11,664 nucleotides of DNA, taken from Bacteroidia bacterium. Lineage in GTDB: Bacteria; Bacteroidota; Bacteroidia; AKYH767-A; OLB10. The number at the start of each line of letters is the position of its first letter. Position 1 is the first letter of the stretch. The position numbers and the translations under genes were made by a program. Under the pieces are notes generated by a model. The model worked only from the letters and a program-made list of their open reading frames with translations. It searched no databases and was not told the DNA's origin. The DNA lies in assembly GCA_037045145.1 (NCBI GenBank), contig JBAOIA010000008.1:1-11664 (forward strand). The letters run 5' to 3'. Positions 6,960-11,664 of the stretch are shown here, one piece after another.

Positions 6960-7839
6960 CCAATCTTTCTAAGGGAGATACAATGCCAAGCTGGGTGTGG
7001 TGTTGCAGGTGCAGATAAATCATGGTGGTTTCTAACTTGCTATGGCCAAGCAGTGTTTTTATCACATGAATATTATTGCCCTGATTGAGCAGGTGCGTAG
7101 CAAAGGAGTGTCGCAGGGTATGTGCCGTAAACCGTCCGCATTCGAATCCTGCTTTTTGCATGGCACTATTTACCACCAACTGCATGCTGCGTACATGAAC
7201 AGCACACTTGGTCTGTTGGCTGGTAAACAGGTATTCTTTGGGGCGTCCGGCCTGTAAATAGTACTGCCTAAGCTGAATCAATAAACTTTGTGGCAGTAAG
7301 GTGAAACGATCTTTTCCGCCTTTACCCTGTACTACTTTAATACGCTGGTTGGTGCTGTCTATATGGCTAATCTTTAAATCACACACTTCGCTAATGCGCA
7401 TACCGCAGCCATAAAGCAACCCCACAACACAGTATTCTTTTAAAGAAAGCGATGCATTAAACAGTTGGGCTACTTGCTGCTCTGTCATAATATCAGGAAG
7501 CACAAATTGTTTTTTAGGGTAAAGCTTGCTGGGAACGATATAATCCGATGGCATAACTTTCTTAAAAAAGTAACTACAGGCTTGTGCCACACTCCTGCAT
7601 TTGGCTCGGCCTACCCTATGGTTCTCTTTAATAAATAGCACATAACGCTCAATGTGTTCTTGCCGTAATTCTTCCACTTGCAAATTGTTGTAATGCTTAA
7701 AGAGCAAGGTGAGCTCTTGCAGGTAGTTGCGCACAGAGCCCTTGCCGTACTCTTGTATTTGTAAAAGTTGCAGAGTCTTTTGCAACCATCTTTTGCCACT
7801 TTCATTGAGTGGTTTTAAAGAAATGGTGTTTCCTTTCAT
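6937..7839 (-). CDS. Tyrosine recombinase (XerD-like), IS91-associated
   Basis: This protein would catalyse site-specific DNA strand exchange. All expected catalytic residues are visible: Arg148 in GMRISEV, Lys173 or Lys176 in GKGGKDR, His240 and Arg243 in HTLRHSF, His266 in LLGHSKLE, and nucleophile Tyr275 in MIYLHLQ. Residues 1-100 resemble a SAM-like core-binding domain. The length of 300 residues is typical of XerC/XerD. It is encoded within the IS91-like element just upstream of the transposase, an arrangement known for some IS91 relatives, so it is more likely part of the transposon than a chromosome-dimer resolvase. It lacks the extra alpha-helical insert near the second Arg motif that marks integron integrases (HTLRHSFATHL runs on with no insert), so it is not an IntI. 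Confidence 0.92.
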   Translation of the reverse strand: MKGNTISLKPLNESGKRWLQKTLQLLQIQEYGKGSVRNYLQELTLLFKHYNNLQVEELRQEHIERYVLFIKENHRVGRAKCRSVAQACSYFFKKVMPSDYIVPSKLYPKKQFVLPDIMTEQQVAQLFNASLSLKEYCVVGLLYGCGMRISEVCDLKISHIDSTNQRIKVVQGKGGKDRFTLLPQSLLIQLRQYYLQAGRPKEYLFTSQQTKCAVHVRSMQLVVNSAMQKAGFECGRFTAHTLRHSFATHLLNQGNNIHVIKTLLGHSKLETTMIYLHLQHHTQLGIVSPLERLGGGTSGN

Positions 7840-7848
7840 AATATATTT

Positions 7849-7877
7849 TTTGATGAAAGGTAATGTCCGTATCTTTG
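7849..7877 (+). promoter_or_regulatory. Possible outward-facing Bacteroidota promoter at the right end of the IS91-like element
   Basis: TTTG at 7849-7852 and TATCTTTG at 7870-7877 fit the Bacteroidota -33 (TTTG) and -7 (TAnnTTTG) boxes with a 17-base gap. The direction is rightward, out of the element, across the attC-like site toward the DUF488 operon. This rests on motif match only. Confidence 0.4.
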
Positions 7878-7925
7878 CTTATGATGTCAATAGCAAAATA
7901 CAAAACTCACCGAAGGTGTCGCTTG

Positions 7926-8055
7926 AACATCACCTATACGCAAGCAGGGGTTTCGTGCTTCGTAGGAAAGGAAAGTGGTAAATTTGAAGTTCAGTTCTTC
8001 GTAGAAAGTTCAGTGGTAAAAATCCCTGCCTGCGTATAGCTGAGAACCGTTAGGG
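7926..8055 (+). repeat. attC-like recombination site 1, left box abutted by the IS
   Basis: AAC (7926-7928), two bases, then arm CACCTATACGCAAGCAGGG (7931-7949), a 74-nt loop, arm CCCTGCCTGCGTATAGCTG (8024-8042), six bases, then the core GTTAGGG (8049-8055). The arms pair at 17 of 19 positions. This is the R''-L''-loop-L'-R' layout of integron attC sites. The site at 9796-9930 has the same AAC-to-arm gap, arm length, arm-to-core gap and nearly the same loop length, with mispairs at the same two positions (7 and 17 of the right arm). The loops share GTTCAGTGGT. The IS91-like element ends just before GAAC, so the bases left of this site that completed its R'' box are lost. Confidence 0.75.
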
Positions 8056-8085
8056 TGCATTTTAGAACAGACCGACAAAAAATCG

Positions 8086-8093
8086 TAAATTTG
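8086..8093 (+). promoter_or_regulatory. Cassette-borne promoter -7 box giving a near-leaderless transcript
   Basis: TAAATTTG fits the Bacteroidota -7 consensus TAnnTTTG and ends five bases before the ATG at 8098. Transcription would begin at or within a few bases of the start codon, leaving no room for a ribosome binding site. A weak T-rich -33 region lies near 8060. The cassette could thus be expressed without an integron promoter. Confidence 0.5.
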
Positions 8094-8097
8094 AAAT

Positions 8098-8649
8098 ATG
8101 AACGATACGACAATATATTCAATAGGACACGGAAACAAAAAGATTGAGGACTTCATCAAGGAACTCAAAACTTTTGAAGTACAATTTCTGCTTGACATTC
8201 GGTCTAAACCGTTTTCAAAGTGGAATCCACAATTCAATCAAAATGAATTAAGGTTTAAACTTGAAGAAAATGGTATTAAATATGTTTTTGTTGGAGACAC
8301 CTTAGGAGGTCTTCCCGAAGATAGGAGCTGTTATGACTATAATGGAAAAGTCGTTTATGACCTTATTAAAGAAAAAGACTTTTTCAAAGAAGGCCTAAAA
8401 AGATTGACAATTGCAAATGAAAAGCATATTAAGCTTGCAATTATGTGTAGTGAATCAAAACCAGAAGAATGCCATAGAAGTAAACTAATTGGTCAAGAAT
8501 TGCTTAAAAAGAAAATATCATTAAAACATATAGTTTCTGACAAATTAATTAAATCACAAGAGATGGTTATGGCAGAATTAACCAAAGGAAAAGGAACGGT
8601 TGACCTTTTTGGAAACGAAATTGACTTCACATCACGAAAATCATATTAA
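8098..8649 (+). CDS. DUF488-family protein, first copy
   Basis: DUF488 is a widespread family of small cytosolic proteins with no settled function. Family marks: an N-terminal TIYSIGHGN strand and turn (residues 5-13), LLDIRSKPFSKWNPQF (31-46), VGDTLGGLP (65-73), and near the C-terminus AIMCSESKPEECHRSKLIG with a C-x-E-x-K-P-x-x-C-H-R signature (Cys115, Cys123, His124, Arg125). These conserved Cys, Glu, His and Arg residues suggest a catalytic or metal site, but the reaction is unknown to me. At 183 residues it is of typical size. The start ATG sits five bases after a -7 promoter box, so translation is probably leaderless. The next gene begins 1 nt after the stop. It is the first gene of the cassette operon. 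Confidence 0.9.
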   Translation: MNDTTIYSIGHGNKKIEDFIKELKTFEVQFLLDIRSKPFSKWNPQFNQNELRFKLEENGIKYVFVGDTLGGLPEDRSCYDYNGKVVYDLIKEKDFFKEGLKRLTIANEKHIKLAIMCSESKPEECHRSKLIGQELLKKKISLKHIVSDKLIKSQEMVMAELTKGKGTVDLFGNEIDFTSRKSY

Positions 8650-8650
8650 A

Positions 8651-9127
8651 ATGGAATTTTTTACAATAGGAGTTTATAACTCAACTGAACAAGAATACTT
8701 TAAAAAGCTGACAGAAAACAACATTGACACCTTTTGTGACATCAGGCAACGTAGAGGAGTTAGAGGCTCACAATATGCTTTTGTTAATAGTAATAGGCTT
8801 CAACAGAAATTGAATGACCTTGATATTAAATACGGTCACGTTATGGAACTTGCACCAACAAGCGAAATAAGAGACCTTCAAAAAGAAGCGGACAATCAAA
8901 AAGGAGAGTTAAAGCGAGACCGTAACAAATTGGGGCAGGTTTTTACGATTGCCTACAAAGACAGAATTTTAAACAAATTTGATTTTGATTCTTTCATTGA
9001 CAAGTTAGATGAAGTGGGTGCAAATAGAGTGGTTTTATTTTGTGTTGAAGAAAAGCCAGAAGCTTGTCATAGGTCAATAGTGACTGACAAATTGGAAAAA
9101 CTCGGATATAAAATTACGCACCTATGA
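8651..9127 (+). CDS. DUF488-family protein, second copy
   Basis: This is a divergent paralogue of the preceding gene. It starts with FFTIGVYNST, has TFCDIRQRRGVRGSQYAF where the first copy has its DIRSKPFSKW segment, and keeps the C-terminal signature as VLFCVEEKPEACHRSIV (Cys-x-Glu-x-Lys-Pro...Cys-His-Arg). A charged insert (DLQKEADNQKGELKRDRNK, around residues 77-95) is absent from the first copy. I chose ATG 8651, giving 158 residues and a 1-nt gap from the gene upstream. An in-frame ATG at 8600 would add 17 residues inside the upstream gene that lack family resemblance. The stop overlaps the next start by 4 nt. Two unlike DUF488 proteins in one operon suggest a heterodimer or two successive steps; that is inference. 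Confidence 0.88.
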   Translation: MEFFTIGVYNSTEQEYFKKLTENNIDTFCDIRQRRGVRGSQYAFVNSNRLQQKLNDLDIKYGHVMELAPTSEIRDLQKEADNQKGELKRDRNKLGQVFTIAYKDRILNKFDFDSFIDKLDEVGANRVVLFCVEEKPEACHRSIVTDKLEKLGYKITHL

Positions 9128-9786
9128 AAGGCATCGTTTTAATTTTGTCAAAGACAAAAATGAATAATAATCAAGTTTGCGTTGGTGGTTTAACACTAAG
9201 CGGTAGGTATGTTAGATTAATGGATGAAAATGGTAATAATCAACCAGAAAACACTGACTTAGAACCAAAACAAGCTTGGGAAATAGAATTTGAAGAGAGA
9301 CCTAATAATACACCACCTCACGTTGAAGATATTTTAGTTAAAAATAGAGTTCGCAAAGGAAATTTAAAGGATGGTATAACAATCAAAGATTTTATTGAAA
9401 AGCGAAACATTCCAATATGGAGTGGCCACCCAGATGAACTTTTTGATAAATTTATTCAATGGACTCAAAGTGGAAGTGGCTATATTGATAAAAATGGAGG
9501 TATTCCAAACCATAGTGTTGGTTTTTGGATAAGCGACAAAGATTTAAAGCGAAAAGACTATCAAGGAATTAGGTATCAATATCCTTCAACAAATGGTTGG
9601 CGTAGTTTGAAATTTAAAGGAACCGAAAAACCAGTTGATGTTATACCTGCCGGAACTTTAATACGAGTTTCGCTTGCAAGATGGAAAGCTTTTAACGAAG
9701 GGGAGCAACCTAAATGTTGGCTTCAACTTTCAGGGTGGTACGACTTAGGAGAAAGTTCAATTGAAGATGACGACTTACCATTTTAG
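9124..9786 (+). CDS. Dual-OB-fold-like protein, third gene of the cassette operon
   Basis: This soluble protein of 220 residues has no signal peptide or membrane segment. It begins MKGIVLILSKTKMNNNQVCVGGLT, followed by GRYVRLMDENGNNQP (28-42) and a beta-rich WEIEFEERP segment. The middle (GHPDELFDKF to GFWISD) is partly helical. The C-terminal part has LKFKGTEKPVDVIPAGTLIRVSLARW and ends CWLQLSGWYDLGE plus an acidic tail. From memory this matches proteins labelled dual-OB-domain, which would bind nucleic acid; I cannot verify the family here. The start overlaps the second DUF488 stop by 4 nt (ATGA), so the three products are probably made together. A role in recognising nucleic acid for the DUF488 pair is plausible but inferred. 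The R'' box of the cassette attC starts 10 bases after the stop. Confidence 0.85.
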   Translation: MKGIVLILSKTKMNNNQVCVGGLTLSGRYVRLMDENGNNQPENTDLEPKQAWEIEFEERPNNTPPHVEDILVKNRVRKGNLKDGITIKDFIEKRNIPIWSGHPDELFDKFIQWTQSGSGYIDKNGGIPNHSVGFWISDKDLKRKDYQGIRYQYPSTNGWRSLKFKGTEKPVDVIPAGTLIRVSLARWKAFNEGEQPKCWLQLSGWYDLGESSIEDDDLPF

Positions 9787-9795
9787 AAGAAAAAC

Positions 9796-9930
9796 GCACC
9801 CTAACAGCACCTACCCAAAAGTGGCGGTTCAGTGGTTAAATCAAGCTTTGTGCTTCTATCAAAGTTTCTGTTTGGTTGACAGTGAAGTGCTTCGAAATCG
9901 CCACCTTCGGGTAGCTGCAAAACGTCAGGC
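9796..9930 (+). repeat. attC-like recombination site 2 (the cassette's own attC)
   Basis: The R'' side GCACCCTAAC (9796-9805) is followed after two bases by arm CACCTACCCAAAAGTGGCG (9808-9826), a 72-nt loop, arm CGCCACCTTCGGGTAGCTG (9899-9917), six bases, and the core GTCAGGC (9924-9930). The arms pair at 16 of 19, with mispairs at positions 7, 10 and 17 of the right arm; 7 and 17 are shared with site 1. Compared with site 1 the arm sequence has changed on both sides together, which is compensatory change. The core departs from GTTRRRY at the third base (C for T). An IS1182-family element begins at the base after the core. Confidence 0.75.
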
Positions 9931-11664
9931 TGTGAAAAAAGTCATTTTCTTTTAAAATACTGCTTTTAAAATTAATGTAGAAGTGCTCTTCTCTGTTTTA
10001 AGATGGCTTGATTTTATGCAGCGATATTTTCTTGGAAAAAATTAATGGGCGTATATTGGCTTATCAGCCGCGGCTGATGAAGTCTACTCTTAATTGAAAA
10101 ACCTCTTCCCGGATACTTTGGTGTCCAATTTTTCAGCACTTCCATCAGTCTATCAAAGCCTAAGATGTTCTTGGCGCGTTTTATATTGTAAACAGTCATG
10201 ATGAGTGCCAGCTCTCCATTCACTTTTTTTAATCCTCTCAAATTGGTGTAATACAAATTCCACTGCCGTTTGATTGTGCCAAAGATATGTTCGTTTAGCT
10301 CCTGCCGTTTGCGGTATAACTCTGCGTTGGATTCATAGTTCGTTTTGTTTCTCTCTACCGCTTCGGCATATTCACTGCGTTCTATTTCCCTTCGACCATC
10401 CTGTCTGCCGGTGCAGAGGTGTTTTACAGGGCATGTATTGCAAGCTGTACTTCGGTACTTTTTAAATTGATAGGAGATGTCTTCACTGCGCTTTTTTGTA
10501 TGCAATTTGCCTGTGGTATGCAGTGTTTCGCCTTGCGGACAGGTGTACGTATCGGTTTCCTGGTTGTACTTAAAGTGTTGAATGAGGTACTCAGGTTGTG
10601 TGCCACCTTCGTTGCTGTTCACTATCTCTTGCCTTGCTACTATTGTTTCTATTGCTGCTGCCTGACATGATTGCAATTCTTTTCCGGTGTGATATCCTTT
10701 GTCGGCTATAACCGTGAGGGCTTCTGCTTTTATATTCTCTTTGGCTTCGCTGCTTATATCGTACAAGGCATTTTTATCGTTGCGATTGATGGTGTGTGTG
10801 GCTACTACCAAGCTGTGCTGTGCATCTACGGCTGCTTGTACATTGTAGCCTACTTCTACCACTACACCTCGAACCAATAGGGCTCTTGCATCAGGGTCAG
10901 TAGTGCTTACCTGTGGCTCTTTATTCTCTTCTAGTTGCTTGGCTAATTGTTCGTACTTGATCTTATGTGTTTTCAGCTTGGCTAATTTATCTTCTACATC
11001 ACTAATGGATAGACTCTGGACTTGGTTTTCTTCCCTATCGGCTTTATCTAACTGCTCTAAATATTGTTCTGTTTTTTCTTCGATATATGCCAGATGCCTT
11101 TCAATCTTTTTGGGGTTATAGTTATTCTTTTTACTGTTGCTCCCTCTTATTTTGGTGCCATCTACGGCAATCACATTACCACCAATCAAGCCCGCTTCTT
11201 TCAAAAACAACACAAACAACTTAAATAAGCTTTTTAGTGCCACAGCATTAATCTTTCGGAAGTCGGCAATAGAATGATAGTTCGGACAAAGTCCTTTGAG
11301 CAACCACTGCAACTCAATATTACGAACAGCTTCTTTCTCTAATTTACGACTGCTTCTTAATCCGTTTAAATAGGCATATAGATACAGTTTTAAAAAAAGT
11401 GCATCTTCAAAAGATGCTCTCCCGGCTTTTTTCTTTTCCCTCTGAATGAGCGATTGAATACCGAGTTGTTTTAAATCCAGCTTATCTACAAATGCATCTA
11501 TAAATCGAATCTCATTGTCTTTTGCTATCTGACTTTCAAGGTTTGAAAAAGTGATTTGTTCTCGGTTGATACCTTGTATTTGAGGCATTTTTTTTATTTA
11601 TTTCCCCTTAAAATTATTGAAATTATTTTACATTTGTAAATACTGAAAAAATATTTTTTTCACA
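9931..11664 (-). mobile_element. IS1182-family insertion sequence reaching the window edge
   Basis: The left end TGTGAAAAAA (9931-9940) is the inverse of the last ten bases of the window, TTTTTTCACA (11655-11664). The single gene between them is a complete IS1182-type transposase. A length of about 1.73 kb is usual for the family. The right end falls at or just beyond the window edge, so the flanking duplication cannot be checked. The insertion lies directly after the core of attC-like site 2. Confidence 0.8.
10014..11588 (-). CDS. IS1182-family transposase (DDE type)
   Basis: This is a DDE transposase that cuts and rejoins the IS ends. The N-terminal region includes ASFEDALFLKLYLYAYLNGLRSSRKLEKE and CPNYHSIADFRK (101-112), both typical of the IS1182 group. 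The catalytic triad is likely Asp143 in AVDGTKIRG, Asp296 in VIADKGYHTG, and Glu433 in NEHIFGTIKRQW. A charged, probably coiled-coil stretch occupies about 160-220. A Cys-rich segment (Cys350, Cys383, Cys386, Cys392; CNTCPVKHLC) lies before the last catalytic residue, as in relatives. At 524 residues without a break it appears complete. The ATG is about 75 bases inside the right end. Confidence 0.93.
   Translation of the reverse strand: MPQIQGINREQITFSNLESQIAKDNEIRFIDAFVDKLDLKQLGIQSLIQREKKKAGRASFEDALFLKLYLYAYLNGLRSSRKLEKEAVRNIELQWLLKGLCPNYHSIADFRKINAVALKSLFKLFVLFLKEAGLIGGNVIAVDGTKIRGSNSKKNNYNPKKIERHLAYIEEKTEQYLEQLDKADREENQVQSLSISDVEDKLAKLKTHKIKYEQLAKQLEENKEPQVSTTDPDARALLVRGVVVEVGYNVQAAVDAQHSLVVATHTINRNDKNALYDISSEAKENIKAEALTVIADKGYHTGKELQSCQAAAIETIVARQEIVNSNEGGTQPEYLIQHFKYNQETDTYTCPQGETLHTTGKLHTKKRSEDISYQFKKYRSTACNTCPVKHLCTGRQDGRREIERSEYAEAVERNKTNYESNAELYRKRQELNEHIFGTIKRQWNLYYTNLRGLKKVNGELALIMTVYNIKRAKNILGFDRLMEVLKNWTPKYPGRGFSIKSRLHQPRLISQYTPINFFQENIAA

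Larger units (their letters stand above)
5551..7924 (-). mobile_element. IS91-family element with an extra tyrosine recombinase
   Basis: The element contains two overlapping minus-strand genes, a tyrosine recombinase and an IS91-type transposase. The ends are inverted: outward from the left end, reading the minus strand, the sequence is ACCGGTGTCGCT-GAAC; outward from the right end it is ACCGAAGGTGTCGCTT-GAAC. Each has a short hairpin (CACC-gaa-GGTG at the right end) next to GAAC, the tetranucleotide known as the IS91-type target. The boundaries are inferred from these ends and may shift by the 4 bases of GTTC (5547-5550) and GAAC (7925-7928). No flanking duplication is visible, as expected for this rolling-circle family. 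The stretch 5551-5732 downstream of the transposase holds no gene and would contain one of the two end sites. Confidence 0.8.
8050..9924 (+). mobile_element. Integron-type gene cassette carrying the DUF488-DUF488-dual-OB operon
   Basis: If recombination cuts after the G of each core (8049 and 9924), the excised circle is 1875 bp with one attC and three co-oriented genes. The first bases, read with the preceding G as GTTAGGGTGC (8049-8058), are the exact reverse complement of GCACCCTAAC (9796-9805), the R'' side of the attC at its other end; with five more bases the match is 14 of 15. Such self-complementarity between a cassette's start and its own attC is what integron cassettes show. Genes read toward the attC, the usual orientation. 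No integrase gene or attI is visible in the window. Confidence 0.75.

Noticed and set aside
6937..7839. The tyrosine recombinase as the integron integrase
   Set aside because: The sequence between HTLRHSFATHL and LLGHSKLE has no integron-specific insert, and the gene overlaps the IS91-type transposase inside the element's ends.
8600..8650. Upstream in-frame ATG for the second DUF488 gene
   Set aside because: The added 17 residues overlap the first DUF488 gene and do not resemble the family's N-terminus; ATG 8651 gives a start one base after the upstream stop and a typical beginning.
9761..9955. Open frame of 64 codons overlapping the end of the dual-OB gene
   Set aside because: It covers the attC-like site and the IS end, and is explained by those structures.
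1..11664. CRISPR arrays, tRNA or rRNA genes
   Set aside because: I saw no regularly spaced short direct repeats and no recognisable tRNA or rRNA sequence on either strand by eye.

Overview
The window reads as an accessory, mobile-element-rich region of a low-GC Bacteroidota genome, probably an environmental lineage. The support is AT-rich codon use, weak or absent Shine-Dalgarno sequences, promoter-like TAnnTTTG boxes, and protein families typical of that phylum: an IS91-like element that also carries a tyrosine recombinase, an IS1182 transposase, and palindromic intergenic repeats. No housekeeping gene is present. The right edge coincides with an IS inverted repeat, which is often where contigs break.

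Region 1 (about 1-5440) is a plus-strand restriction-modification-like module. It holds a cytosine-C5 DNA methyltransferase, a small protein with a possible PD-(D/E)XK-like nuclease core, a Z1-domain superfamily-2 helicase-like ATPase, and a PD-(D/E)XK protein of the DUF4420 type. Its two ends carry the same hairpin family with compensatory base changes. Two inverted copies of a different repeat of about 87 bp have eroded the module. One is an in-frame insertion in motif X of the methyltransferase. The other lies exactly where the Z1 gene should start and leaves that reading frame without a normal initiation codon.

Region 2 (5551-7924) is an IS91-family element on the minus strand: a tyrosine recombinase followed by an overlapping HUH/Y2 transposase gene. 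Its ends are inverted and abut GTTC/GAAC. A Bacteroidota-type promoter motif near its right end points outward toward region 3.

Region 3 (about 7926-9930) is the most striking part. Two attC-like sites share sequence, arm length, spacing, loop length and two conserved mispair positions. They bracket a self-consistent integron-type gene cassette (8050-9924). The first bases of the cassette, GTTAGGGTGC, are the exact reverse complement of the R''-like box just upstream of its own attC, as integron cassette circularisation requires. The cassette carries a near-leaderless three-gene operon: two different DUF488-family proteins and a protein resembling the dual-OB-fold family. The genes are separated by 1 nt or overlap by 4 nt. 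I infer a candidate defence or nucleic-acid-processing system, but its function is not shown by sequence alone.

Region 4 (9931-11664 or beyond) is an IS1182-family element on the minus strand, inserted immediately after the core site of the second attC. Both insertion sequences therefore abut attC core boxes. No integron integrase is visible, so the cassette is either part of an array whose integrase lies elsewhere or a cluster lacking one.
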